Shown: positions 25,101 to 32,331, numbered from the stretch's first letter. The stretch: 44,805 nucleotides of DNA from Methanomassiliicoccales archaeon (GCA_030593295.1 JAUVHO010000012.1:1-44805); one strand, 5' to 3'. Notes: a model not told the origin generated them from the sequence alone. A program made the numbers and translations.

Positions 25101-27377
25101 GTTGAAGTATGAGTCGAAGGTGGTGGTGTAGTAGTAGGTGTTGGTGAGGTGTATCCCATAGTAGAGAGATCCTGACGCAGTGGCATTGAAGAAGTTGTTG
25201 GTGAATGTGAAGTCGGTCACCCTGAAATACGTCTGTCCTGCGGAGTTGATGTAGAATCCGTAGGCACCGGTCTGCATGTTGACGAATTCATTGTTGTCAG
25301 CCAGGAATGTGAGCTCGCTGAAGTCCAACACATCGCCATAATACAATTGGGCGAAATATATGCCTGAATAAGTGGTGCCCATGCCTTCAAAGAAGTTGTT
25401 GCTCGTGTCAATGTTGACATGGCGTATGCGGTAGACATTGAAGCGCATTGAGAACTCGCTCATGCCGTAGAACTGGTTGCTGTTCGCGACTAAGTTCAAA
25501 TGACAGTCACGGTTGAAAACGGAGTAAATGCTTGTGGAGTAAAAGCCATACTCGTAATCACCATCCATGTCCCAGAAGACATTCAACATGATGTTGATGT
25601 TCGCGTTCCTGAGATAGTATACGTCGCCGAGATGAACTCCCGTGGCATCCAGTGCTCCAAACTCATTGCCAATAACGTTCAAAGTGAGGTTGTTCCAGTA
25701 GTCCGGATGGCCACTTATGGACCAAGCGAAGTAGATGCCGTAATCCCTTTGCTCAAGGCCCACGAAGTGGTTGCCAGCGAACGTGATGGTGGTCTCGTCG
25801 AAGCCCCGAATCATACCAGTGAAGCGGACTCCGTACTCGCCCTGATCCGAGACGAGCCAATTATCGGTGAAGGAGAGTGTAAGCGTGTGACCGCCTCCAA
25901 AAGGAGAAACAAGCGAATCGCCAAGCATATCGAAGTCGGTATAGAGCGCGGCGTAGGATGCGTTGAAGTCGTTGTTATCGATGTTTATCCAGCCCGAGCC
26001 ATCATGGAGTCCTCTCAGGAATATCGCCCCGGTAGGATTGCCGTTGCCTCTGAGGTCGCTATTGATCACGTCCATCTGCAGGCCCATGAGATTTGAAGAG
26101 GTCACCCTTCCCACATATAGGCCCATATTGGAATTAGTTTGGATTCTGCATGTGTCAATGCCCACCCTTACAGATCCCGAGTTGGACCCATCGAGGAAGA
26201 TGCCCGAGCCGATATTGCTGCTGAAGCTAGAGCCAAAAGCGGATAGAGAGATCAAGCGACCCGGAGCGGGATTCGGGAGACGAATGCCATCACCACCCAT
26301 TATGAACAATCCGTTCCTGTCGACCGACGTGTCGATGATGTCCACCAGGAGGTCGCCGACGAATATGTTCCCAACGTAAATCCCGGTAAGCCCATTGCCT
26401 ATTACAAAGCTCTGGTCCAGGCTAACCCTGATGCCTCCAGAACCACCAGCACCCACAGCCCCCACATATATTCCAGATCCGACGGCGCTGAAATCGAAGT
26501 GGCTGTTGAACGCGCTGATGTCCACGAACCCGTTGTCCACCTGACGAATTATCACGTTCTCCCCAAAGTTGTTGGAAATGTCCGAGTTTCGGATGTTGAA
26601 GAAGGCGTCACCTCCCCCAGTTATTCCCCAAACATATACTCCGAAAGCTCCGTTGTTCCTGATACTGCTGTCAACGACGTCCACCACCAGGTTCTTGCTA
26701 CCCATCAGTTCAAAGAGCACTCCGCTCCATGCGTTGTTGTGTATATCGGTGGAATCTGTGATCCGGAGGCGATATTCATTGGCGGCTGAATCGACGATGT
26801 ATATCCCGTGACCGGCATTCCAGGCAATCTCGCAGCCATTGATGTCCAAAACAGGTATTGGCAAGGGCGTATCCCAGTAAATGCCGTGCATTCCTCCGTC
26901 CGTGATGGTCGTTCCGGAGAAAGAAATGGCATCGGTTGATACGTGTATGCCCATGCTGCTCATAGGACCGTTATAACCCGCAAACTGAATTTGGGAATCT
27001 ATGAATGTCGCCCTACTTCCCTGATCGATCCAGAAGTCATAACGGAATGGCATTCCGCTCGTAATGGTCGATTGATTGACTGTCAGTGTTCCCCCCGCTT
27101 GCACCCGGATTTGAAACATTCCGTCGACGAATGGAAACATGGTAACGGTCGTCCCTTGGATCGTCAGATCGCCACCGGCAACGATGGTGATGTCTTCGGC
27201 GAAGTTCTGAGGCGTCGTCCAGGTCACCGGTCCGGCAATGACGATGGCCTCTGCGGGTTCTGATGTCATTACCATCATGGCCATCAGGGCTATCAACCCG
27301 AACAAGGCGACGAACAGTATTCGCCTCAGCGGTCTTGCATATACCTTCCCACTATCAATCTCACTTTCGTCGCTCAT
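19197..27377 (-). CDS. Giant surface protein B: paralogue of protein A
   Basis: 2,726 residues with the same plan as A: hydrophobic signal (19-38) ending SEPAEA (cleavage after 44), about 2,350 residues of beta-helix rungs, a beta-rich linker, calcium-binding DxDxDG repeats (about 2,469-2,629), a transmembrane helix (about 2,649-2,671) and a longer acidic tail ending LDLDDEDIF. It is about 160 residues longer than A, roughly one 130-residue super-repeat plus extra tail. Its last ~780 residues match A almost throughout, while the N-terminal two thirds are collinear but diverged. The ATG at 27377 has GGAGGAGA 9 nt upstream. A roughly 70-90-nt leader containing a palindrome precedes it. It is the first gene of a two-gene, 16-kb transcription unit. 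It is presumed to be a cell-surface structural or adhesion protein; the ligand is unknown. Confidence 0.85.
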   Translation of the reverse strand: MSDESEIDSGKVYARPLRRILFVALFGLIALMAMMVMTSEPAEAIVIAGPVTWTTPQNFAEDITIVAGGDLTIQGTTVTMFPFVDGMFQIRVQAGGTLTVNQSTITSGMPFRYDFWIDQGSRATFIDSQIQFAGYNGPMSSMGIHVSTDAISFSGTTITDGGMHGIYWDTPLPIPVLDINGCEIAWNAGHGIYIVDSAANEYRLRITDSTDIHNNAWSGVLFELMGSKNLVVDVVDSSIRNNGAFGVYVWGITGGGDAFFNIRNSDISNNFGENVIIRQVDNGFVDISAFNSHFDFSAVGSGIYVGAVGAGGSGGIRVSLDQSFVIGNGLTGIYVGNIFVGDLLVDIIDTSVDRNGLFIMGGDGIRLPNPAPGRLISLSAFGSSFSSNIGSGIFLDGSNSGSVRVGIDTCRIQTNSNMGLYVGRVTSSNLMGLQMDVINSDLRGNGNPTGAIFLRGLHDGSGWINIDNNDFNASYAALYTDFDMLGDSLVSPFGGGHTLTLSFTDNWLVSDQGEYGVRFTGMIRGFDETTITFAGNHFVGLEQRDYGIYFAWSISGHPDYWNNLTLNVIGNEFGALDATGVHLGDVYYLRNANINIMLNVFWDMDGDYEYGFYSTSIYSVFNRDCHLNLVANSNQFYGMSEFSMRFNVYRIRHVNIDTSNNFFEGMGTTYSGIYFAQLYYGDVLDFSELTFLADNNEFVNMQTGAYGFYINSAGQTYFRVTDFTFTNNFFNATASGSLYYGIHLTNTYYYTTTFDSYFNVTLDNNDFLGLQVNGLRVDSTIREFSNVRLQYTNNLFENPTGIWLDYGVYHANTIYYTDLDDPTSFTVTIADNQCYDLNNDCIRFTNNVYGFRDVTISIERNIFENRISNYIDYAVYFNNGIYYGSNMYDNTYSVTVRENTIRDMNVHGIYFSSGSAAYGFRHVDVQIHDNVIENLISPSYTGYGVCWYYEVYYSTQDYDSSINLDFTGNNFTDLDNDGIAFRNWAGWDSGYFRNASVNIQNNNFRNTVSNYMDYGVYLRTIYYGRTDADNSIDITITGNTFDGLNNQAIYFYSGTGWGFTGYRNAQATITDNRFINTLGNWMDFGVYLQGFDYGDDNFDNTFTFTLTDNTFSDLTQYGVYVRGQIRDYRHVDMFILDNIFTDVYNNFDRGVHFSSAFYGPQMHDAMFRLDIMRNDFFDLNSYGVSFNGNIYNYRNASIAIQDNRFLDTISNWMDYGVYMQNVQCGDDSYDNYFDLTLLNNRFENLTNYGFRISQIFGYRHVTIDITGSYASDVYSNFDYAFMFSGTIYHNTAYDSTFTLTISGNTFMDLITRCIDFNGEIRDFRNVLITVDNNDFINVISNWMDGGVELSGIYYSDFDQDSSIRIDITNNVFENLSYAGFRVTNQIYFRHVIINVLDNFFSDVYNSFDYGVYFTSVFYTTDYDADFTFTCLRNTFQDLNSRAVYFSGSIYNFRTTVITIEDNFFGGVISNWMDYGLDFSDIYYDIYDVAAYLYLNLTNNRFENISNRGSDINEIYNMRYTYINIINNYFSDVYNGFDYGVYFNDGFYIDGPEFDSEFILNYINNEIRNLDYWGYGAYFSQAENYRIVTVLVDSNDFISTLSGSTGYAIYFDGFYLDDEMYDAYFDFDFTNNNIENLTYMGLYISYVENYRFTYIDIINNYISDIYNDFEYGIYIDGCYIDSTDYYGEAFLNVLNNEFRDGAYWAYAVYFYEFGNYHLTVVEIDNNDFISTSSNTLGYGVYFDYLYFDDDMYDTHLYFNATNNVMENLNSEGFTIYEIYGIRHVYIDYLDNTFTDLFNSFDTGIYFGEDMGYSTDYDSDLTINILRNTFMDLEYAGVHFNDDIYDFRTIHITIDDNDFINTIGNWMNYGVYMNYISYDNSNSDTYLYLDITNNDFHNLSSHGFRMSQIYYYRHVSIDIINNRFSDIYNSFNYGIYFSSDIYHTRSFPGTFDLVITNNFFNDLTSYAVRFNQVRYFEITDMLIVDNDFSRSNYGFYISGGVDYAGIWDFEFARNNGDDMDGYILYLGGTSYGNYGDMATIWVHHNTMSSSWDGIYVDGLYYYDLTGQILIEFNTFTDMKNGLGIELGWFYDVDNAHFVIRDNTITGNMWAAIYFDGAEDMTYVFDIINNDLTGVQNAIYLDYPVYGDSMFTVGVINIVDNRIIDLTGYGIYIDDVYNGLMDLNVDNNIFMGDPLAYYGVTFFYLEYAEWNSISDIDFYNNTFQDGFYGFYFAYQTSGSMITLDMDRAYVTNTFYAFYFDDPISSSSDVFNVKIKKSIFKNSQLSFFYLDNPGYGLFIATITDCHVIDYGSLGGYGFYMAGNDGAYIQIDVYSTEFDGSPSRLGDAFAGYGQILINFWYIDGITSGVSNGWNQRMQVLWDVDVQVYVGYGYNVTAGPGIVVYVDDQFWYQSFYTTTNAAGSVLGETVAGTLITYAGTSFSGQAVHTFWATQGPFSGSAVGAFNANGSIAILLPGDNDGDGLHDGIDIDDDNDGVPDIYDDFPYDPTETRDTDGDGIGNTADTDDDGDGVPDIVDAFPDNPLEWSDIDGDGVGDNADIDIDGDGIPNIVDTSPYNNTGFQDSDGDGVADNIDAFPYSPTEWADNDGDGVGDNSDEDDDNDGVPDEIDMYPFDPTRTDTRADEQINIDINEGADLGTAVAILIIGIVTLLLMWLLFGRKKKEEDEGVPPEPEEEVAPEEEEIPEESEEPEETIEEEPEEEKSLDLDDEDIF
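21780..24520 (-). repeat. Higher-order ~390-bp tandem repeat in giant gene B
   Basis: The same landmark (NWMDYG and variants such as TLGYG and STGYA) recurs near 21784, 22170, 22566, 22961, 23348, 23738 and 24129, at steps of 386, 396, 395, 387, 390 and 391 bp. Each ~130-residue unit reads as long, short, long, short rungs (about 37, 29, 35 and 29 residues). Edges are approximate. Confidence 0.7.
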
Positions 27378-27401
27378 ATTATCGTGTCTCCTCCGGTTTT
27401 C

Positions 27402-27420
27402 ATCGTGAACCGTTTACGAT
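27402..27420. promoter_or_regulatory. 19-bp palindrome in the leader of the giant-protein genes
   Basis: ATCGTGAAC-C-GTTTACGAT: two 9-bp arms with a single mismatch (a G-T wobble if transcribed) around a central C. It lies 25 bp upstream of the gene B ATG and about 9 bp upstream of its ribosome-binding site. It could be an operator or a small hairpin affecting translation. Confidence 0.45.
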
Positions 27421-27471
27421 AGGTCACGCTTATCCATCGCCTCCTCTCCCGAGGTCCCCATTTCAAAAGCG

Positions 27472-27500
27472 TATTAACAGCGTATATCTCATTTTATTTA
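27472..27500 (-). promoter_or_regulatory. Probable promoter of the giant-protein operon
   Basis: Two minus-strand TATA candidates: TAAATAAAA (27492-27500) and GTTAATA (27472-27478). Either predicts a leader of roughly 70-90 nt before the ATG at 27377, much longer than the near-leaderless messages elsewhere in the window. Confidence 0.4.
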
Positions 27501-27534
27501 ACTATTTTGCCTTCGTTATTTGGTTTGAAGAAAT

Positions 27535-27542
27535 CTTATATA
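27535..27542 (+). promoter_or_regulatory. TATA box of the isoprenoid operon
   Basis: CTTATATA, centred about 38 nt before the isopentenyl phosphate kinase ATG at 27576. It is divergent from the giant-protein promoter, with only about 35 bp between the two boxes. Confidence 0.55.
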
Positions 27543-27575
27543 CGGACGCCCTTTTCGACACGGGAAGAACTGGTC

Positions 27576-28370
27576 ATGTATCTGGTCAAACTGGGCGGAA
27601 GCGTTCTGACAAACAAGGAGACCTTCAGGAACCAGAAGGGCAAGAAGGTATTCTACCGGGACAGGACGGCTCGCCTGATGTCCGAGCTGGGTTCGACGGG
27701 GGAGGAGTTCATACTTGTCCACGGTGCGGGATCATTTGGACACCCGCTTGCGAAGAAGTACAGTTTGAAGGAGGGTTATAAGAAGAAGAGCCAGATACCG
27801 ATCGTGGCGAAGGTCCAGGAAGATGTCAGGACGCTGAACCTCAATATTATTCGGACCATGAGGGAGAAGAACATCCCGGCGGTCTCACTGCCTCCCAGCG
27901 CTCTTGTCCAATTCACCAAGGGAAGATTGCAGAAGATGGAAACGAAGCCTTTCCGCGATCACCTGAAGATGGGGACGGTACCGGTGACCTTCGGGGACGT
28001 TGTTCCGGACACCTCGAGGAAGTTCGGCATCTGCTCTGGGGACGATCTGATGATGCACCTGGCCAAAGAGTTCAAGCCACGAATAGCCATCTTCGTGACC
28101 AAAGTGGACGGGATCTACACCAGGGACCCAAAGACGGGGCCGTCCGAGTTCATACCCAAGATAAACGAAAATACCATAAGACTCATACGAGATTCGAAGG
28201 ATGACGTGCCCGACGTGACGGGGAGAATGAAGAGAAAGGCCAAGATGATGATGACGATAGCAAAGGGAGGAGTCGATTGCGTCGTTCTGAACGGACTGAA
28301 GAGGAACAGGCTGAGAAAGGCTATGAAGGGTGAGAACGTCAAACTCACGATAGCGAGGAGAGGTAGATGA
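27576..28370 (+). CDS. Isopentenyl phosphate kinase
   Basis: A 264-residue amino-acid-kinase-fold enzyme that phosphorylates isopentenyl phosphate to isopentenyl diphosphate with ATP, the defining last kinase of archaeal mevalonate pathways. It has VKLGGSVLTNK (3-13) with the phosphate-contacting Lys and glycines, and HGAGSFGHP (49-57) containing the conserved substrate-binding histidine. It also has the GDVVPD and CSGDDL motifs, VTKVDGIYTRDP and VTGRMKRK. The ATG at 27576 gives the standard MYLVKLGGS start; a frame open further upstream would begin before the TATA box and is not used. The stop overlaps the start of the isomerase gene by 4 bp. Confidence 0.95.
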   Translation: MYLVKLGGSVLTNKETFRNQKGKKVFYRDRTARLMSELGSTGEEFILVHGAGSFGHPLAKKYSLKEGYKKKSQIPIVAKVQEDVRTLNLNIIRTMREKNIPAVSLPPSALVQFTKGRLQKMETKPFRDHLKMGTVPVTFGDVVPDTSRKFGICSGDDLMMHLAKEFKPRIAIFVTKVDGIYTRDPKTGPSEFIPKINENTIRLIRDSKDDVPDVTGRMKRKAKMMMTIAKGGVDCVVLNGLKRNRLRKAMKGENVKLTIARRGR

Positions 28371-29422
28371 CCCAGAACAGGAAGAAGGAGCACCTGGAGA
28401 TCGTACTCAACGAGGACGTCGCGGCTGACAACAACTACTGGGATGATGTCCGGCTCATACATAGGGCACTGCCGGAGATAGACATGGACGAACTGGACAC
28501 CGGGGTGACCATATTCGGGAAGAACCTGGAGGCACCGATCATCATATCCGCCATGACGGGGGGATACAAGGACGCTGAAGCGATAAACAGGAACTTGGCG
28601 GAGGCAGCGAGCGAGGTCGGCATAGGAATGGGCGTGGGCAGCCAGAGACAGGCCATCGAGGACGTTTCACTTGAGAGGACATATTCCGTCGTCAAGGACT
28701 TCGACATTCCCTTGGTCATAGGCAACCTGGGAGTGCCGCAGTTCATCCGTCAGGGGGATAAGGACCCGTTCACGGAACGGGATGCCAAACACGCGATGGA
28801 GATGATAGGCGCTGACCTGCTCGCGATACACCTGAACTTCCTGCAGGAGGTCGTGATGCCGGAGGGCGACACCAGGGCGAAGGGATGTCTCGAGGAGATA
28901 AACAAACTCGCCAGGTTCCTTCCGATCATCGTCAAGGAGACCGGGGCCGGGATATCCAGAGGGACTGCCTTGGTGCTGAGGAACAGCAAGATAAGGGGAA
29001 TAGACGTGGGCGGACTGGGCGGAACCAGCTTCTCGGCGGTCGAGTATTTCAGAGCGAAGAACGAGTCGGACAAGAGAAAGGAGAGGCTGGGAAAGACGTT
29101 CTGGAACTGGGGTGTGCCCACTCCTGTGTCACTGATTGAGGCCAACGTGGGTCTTCCGTTGATAGCCACCGGCGGGGTGAGGAACGGTCTGGACGCGGCA
29201 AGGGCGATGGCTATGGGAGCTTCATCGGCCGGAATAGCGTCGAGGTTGTTGCCTTTCGCAAAGGAGTCCGCTCAAGCGGTCATTGAAGAACTGAATCTCA
29301 TTCTCAGCGAGCTGAGAGCAACGATGTTCCTGACGGGGTCGAGCACGATCCCTCAACTGAAAGAAGCGAATGCTGTGATCGTCGGGGACACAGCAACGTG
29401 GATATCTGGCCTGGAGATGTGA
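28367..29422 (+). CDS. fni: Isopentenyl-diphosphate isomerase, type 2 (FMN-dependent)
   Basis: A 351-residue TIM-barrel flavoprotein that interconverts isopentenyl and dimethylallyl diphosphate using reduced FMN. Recognised by the early RKKEHLEIVL, ISAMTGG (about 61-67), GVGSQRQAIED, the NLGVPQF segment, GVDVGGLGGTSF-like IDVGGLGGTSF and IATGGVRNGLDAARAMAMGAS, the standard phosphate-binding loop. Length is typical. It overlaps the upstream kinase gene by 4 bp and precedes GGPP synthase by 13 bp. Confidence 0.96.
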   Translation: MTQNRKKEHLEIVLNEDVAADNNYWDDVRLIHRALPEIDMDELDTGVTIFGKNLEAPIIISAMTGGYKDAEAINRNLAEAASEVGIGMGVGSQRQAIEDVSLERTYSVVKDFDIPLVIGNLGVPQFIRQGDKDPFTERDAKHAMEMIGADLLAIHLNFLQEVVMPEGDTRAKGCLEEINKLARFLPIIVKETGAGISRGTALVLRNSKIRGIDVGGLGGTSFSAVEYFRAKNESDKRKERLGKTFWNWGVPTPVSLIEANVGLPLIATGGVRNGLDAARAMAMGASSAGIASRLLPFAKESAQAVIEELNLILSELRATMFLTGSSTIPQLKEANAVIVGDTATWISGLEM

Positions 29423-29435
29423 CGAGGGGGGCGTG

Positions 29436-30458
29436 ATGAACGTGGAAGAGTTCAAGAAGTACCTTGACGAGAAATCAAGATTCATAGACGGAGAGATAGA
29501 GAAGTTCGTCCTGGAGGGCGAGAGGGTAGAGAACCTGCACGATGGGATGGTATATTCTCTGGGACTGGACACGCCTGACAGGAACACCCGCGGAAAAAGG
29601 GTGAGACCGGTACTGGCACTGATGACCTGTGAGAGTTTGGGTGAGGACTGCTCGAAGGCGATTCCATTTGCGATTTCAGCCGAGCTGCTACACAGTTTCC
29701 TTCTGGTTCACGATGATATTGAAGATGAGGATGCGGTTAGGCGGAACAGACCAAGCGTGTGGAAGAAGTACGGTCCGGCACATGGGATAAACATAGGGGA
29801 TTACATCTTCGTCAAGGCGTATAGAGCAATCCTGAGAAGCGGGGATGTTGGTGTTGGCAGCGAACAACTGGTGAAACTGGTTGACCTGCTTACCAAGACG
29901 GTGGACAGGACCGGCATCGGGCAGGCCATGGACATAGGCGCTAGAGAGAGCAACGACATCTCGGTGGAGGATTACATGAGGACCGTCACTGAGAAAACCG
30001 GCTACTACCTGGCGTATCCGATAATCGGCGGGGCGATAATCTCCGGCGCTTCGGATGAGACTTTGAGATCGCTGGAGGAATTCGGCAAGTACATAGGGCC
30101 AGTGTTCCAGATAGCGGATGACATTCTTGATCTCACGGATGGCAAAGGTAGAGAGGAGATAGGTTGCGACATCAAGGAAGGCAAGAGAAGTCTGCTTGTG
30201 GCACTCGCAACTTCAGAATGCACCCAGGAGGAGAAGGAGAGGCTCTTCGAGATATTGAACAAAGCAAGAGAATACACCTCGGACGAGGATGTCTCCTGGG
30301 TCATATCACTGTTTGACAAGTATCAGATAATAGATAAAGCGAAGGAAAGAGCAAGGGAGATGCTGGGCGCGGCCAAGACATCGATTCAGGATGTCCCGGA
30401 AGAGTTGAGAGAGAATCTCTCGGCCGCTGCTGAGTTCTTCCTTGAAAGGAAGATATGA
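29436..30458 (+). CDS. Geranylgeranyl diphosphate synthase (polyprenyl synthetase)
   Basis: A 340-residue trans-prenyltransferase. The first aspartate-rich motif is DDIED (93-97) and the second is the DDILD in FQIADDILDLTDG. F88, five residues before the first motif, is the aromatic residue that limits chain length in archaeal C15-C20 synthases, so GGPP for ether lipids is the likely product. I use the ATG at 29436, which has a purine-rich GAGGGGGG ribosome-binding site just upstream; a GTG at 29433 adds one residue. It sits third in an operon with the kinase and isomerase, and its stop overlaps the next gene by 4 bp. Confidence 0.94.
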   Translation: MNVEEFKKYLDEKSRFIDGEIEKFVLEGERVENLHDGMVYSLGLDTPDRNTRGKRVRPVLALMTCESLGEDCSKAIPFAISAELLHSFLLVHDDIEDEDAVRRNRPSVWKKYGPAHGINIGDYIFVKAYRAILRSGDVGVGSEQLVKLVDLLTKTVDRTGIGQAMDIGARESNDISVEDYMRTVTEKTGYYLAYPIIGGAIISGASDETLRSLEEFGKYIGPVFQIADDILDLTDGKGREEIGCDIKEGKRSLLVALATSECTQEEKERLFEILNKAREYTSDEDVSWVISLFDKYQIIDKAKERAREMLGAAKTSIQDVPEELRENLSAAAEFFLERKI

Positions 30459-30745
30459 GGGATAGAATGGAGGAGAGAGAACCAGAAAGTCCGGTGTGTC
30501 AGAGCTGCGGGATGCCGATGCACCTCGAGGAGGATTTCGGAACCAACGGTGATGGCTCGATGAACTTCGACTATTGCCAGTTCTGCTTCAAGAACGGGTA
30601 CTTCACGATTCCGGACCTGACATTGGAACAGCAGGTAGAGAGATTGGTGGACATCGGCGTATCGGCCTTGAACATGCCAGAGGACAAGGCGAGGGAGATG
30701 GCGGAAAACACTCTGCCTGATCTGAAGAGATGGCAGAGTCCTTAG
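30455..30745 (+). CDS. Small zinc-ribbon protein
   Basis: A 96-residue protein with the pattern of the 'putative zinc ribbon' family: CQSCGMPM (residues 15-22), then a conserved DFGTNGDGSMNFDYCQFCFKNG block whose CxxC completes the metal site. The C-terminal half is helical. It overlaps the GGPP synthase stop by 4 bp and closes the isoprenoid operon, yet no role in lipid synthesis is known to me for this family. An ATG at 30467 is an alternative start. Its 3' end overlaps that of the convergent orphan gene by 4 bp. Confidence 0.75.
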   Translation: MRDRMEEREPESPVCQSCGMPMHLEEDFGTNGDGSMNFDYCQFCFKNGYFTIPDLTLEQQVERLVDIGVSALNMPEDKAREMAENTLPDLKRWQSP

Positions 30746-31581
30746 TGGATATCATATCTCATAATTAGGGAAGGATACCAGTCACAAGGCTCGGCGTCTT
30801 CACTCTGATTGATGTATTGTGCGGATCTGTCAGCATCCTCAAATGAATCAATGAATCCGTTCTCGTTGAATGCGACGCCTAGTTTCTCTTTCAAATCGGT
30901 TTCCAGTCCATTGCAGATGTGGGAACAGAAGTTGTAGCATCCTTCATCGCCCAGTATTTCAAAGCCCAATACAATGCCAGATGAATCAATTGGCTCGAAT
31001 CTCAATAGTGTTCCAAGAAGAAGATCCTCTCTCACTTTGAAACTGCCTTCATCCGGCAAGTATTTCTCAAGGCGTTCTTTAGTGAAGACGATGGCGTCTG
31101 GAATCTCCGACCGCAATCTATTCGAAGCAACCTGCCACATCTGATCACGTTTCTCATCTTCTCGATGTTTGTCTATGGTTTCTTTCGAAAATCCTATTCC
31201 GATTAGCTCCAGATCAGGAATGTGCTGCAGATACATCCTGTGGAATTCCTTTGCTGTGTGCAGACTCAGAAATATGTCGGGGTATTGGATGTTCTTCGCT
31301 TCGAATTCTCTCATGAACCACTTCCTGAGCTTTTTTAGGGATCTCCTTTTCAGATTCAACTTATCCATAGCCTTGTTCCTCATGAGTCGTACGCCACCCC
31401 GAGGACTCCACAGATTCAAACCCCATGCGTCTGGATAACGATTACTGAGACATTTGCTCGCTGAGATTATCTTGGGAGGCAGAATCCGGTAATCCATCCC
31501 TTCTCCACGATCGCACTTCTCGATGATGAGATAACCTGCAGAGTAGTACGCTCTTTCCTCAGTCATGTCCCTCTCAGCCAT
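30742..31581 (-). CDS. Hypothetical protein, unrecognised
   Basis: About 279 residues; no family recognised. It has a basic stretch near residues 70-95 (MRNKAMDKLNLKRRSLKKL), no signal peptide or transmembrane segment, and a cysteine cluster near the C-terminus (CYNFCSHIC, about residues 217-225) that could bind metal. Local composition is more AT-rich than the neighbouring operons and codon use looks different, consistent with a recent arrival. The ATG at 31581 is about 23-25 nt downstream of a TATA-like TCAAATATC (31600-31608), so it is probably leaderless and expressed on its own. Confidence 0.6.
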   Translation of the reverse strand: MAERDMTEERAYYSAGYLIIEKCDRGEGMDYRILPPKIISASKCLSNRYPDAWGLNLWSPRGGVRLMRNKAMDKLNLKRRSLKKLRKWFMREFEAKNIQYPDIFLSLHTAKEFHRMYLQHIPDLELIGIGFSKETIDKHREDEKRDQMWQVASNRLRSEIPDAIVFTKERLEKYLPDEGSFKVREDLLLGTLLRFEPIDSSGIVLGFEILGDEGCYNFCSHICNGLETDLKEKLGVAFNENGFIDSFEDADRSAQYINQSEDAEPCDWYPSLIMRYDIH

Positions 31582-31643
31582 CACGATTATGTAATCAATG
31601 ATATTTGAAGTGCACCTCGGCCTTCAGCTGTGGAATCATTAGG

Positions 31644-32306
31644 TCAGCAAGTCACGCCCTTGTCGGTCAAGAAGAACTCTGCTTTCTTGGCTTCGGCAAG
31701 ATGTCTGTGCTTCATAACCACTGCACGTCGAGCGTTGGGACCAATCTTGTCAAGTCTGATTATCGATTTTGCGTTGTGAGTCAACATGTGCCCGCCCAGG
31801 GGTTCGAATTTCTTTGTTTCGATATCCGTGTAGACCTGGCTGGTGAGCAAGACCGGTATGTCCTGCTTCCTTGCCAATGAAAGAAGCTTTGAGACCTGCC
31901 CCGTCAAAGTCTTCCTGTCGAACCTCTCCTCGCTCCTCTTGGTCAACCGGTAATGGATCGTTGCAGAATCGAATACGACCAGTCCCATCCTGGAGCTCTT
32001 CTCAACAAGTTTCACCACGGCGTCAATGGCCTCCTCCTGCCCCTCCATGTTGGTCGCTTCCCACAGAAGGACGTTCTTCATGATCTTGTCATATTGTTTC
32101 CCGCTCATCTGCTTCAGCCTCTCCATGGAGACGCCTTCGGTGTCGATGTAGGCGACCTTCTCCTTCCTGGCAACGTTCCTGGACAACTGCAGGCAGATGT
32201 TGGTCTTCCCGCTCCCCGCTTCACCGTACAGCAGGGTGAGACAACCGCTCTCTATTCCTCCCTCCAGAAGGTCATCCAATGACTTGCATTCGATCTTGAT
32301 CTTCAT
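31644..32306 (-). CDS. radB: DNA repair/recombination protein RadB
   Basis: A 220-residue RecA-superfamily ATPase lacking the N-terminal helix-hairpin-helix domain of RadA, as in euryarchaeal RadB. Walker A is GEAGSGKT (28-35), Walker B is in LVVFDSATIHYRL, and the loop-2 region LLTSQVYTDIETKKFEPLGGHMLTHNAKSIIRL is typical. RadB acts as a RadA mediator in homologous recombination. A TATA box about 29 nt upstream of the ATG indicates a leaderless message. The 79 bp between its start and the fumarase beta stop hold only this promoter. Confidence 0.94.
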   Translation of the reverse strand: MKIKIECKSLDDLLEGGIESGCLTLLYGEAGSGKTNICLQLSRNVARKEKVAYIDTEGVSMERLKQMSGKQYDKIMKNVLLWEATNMEGQEEAIDAVVKLVEKSSRMGLVVFDSATIHYRLTKRSEERFDRKTLTGQVSKLLSLARKQDIPVLLTSQVYTDIETKKFEPLGGHMLTHNAKSIIRLDKIGPNARRAVVMKHRHLAEAKKAEFFLTDKGVTC

Positions 32307-32331
32307 TTCAACAAGGCTATTGCCCGGACGC

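Noticed and set aside
11439-27377. Giant genes as pectate lyases or other polysaccharide-degrading enzymes
   Set aside because: The beta-helix fold is shared, but no catalytic Asp/Arg cluster stands out and the repeats run without interruption; a structural role fits better.
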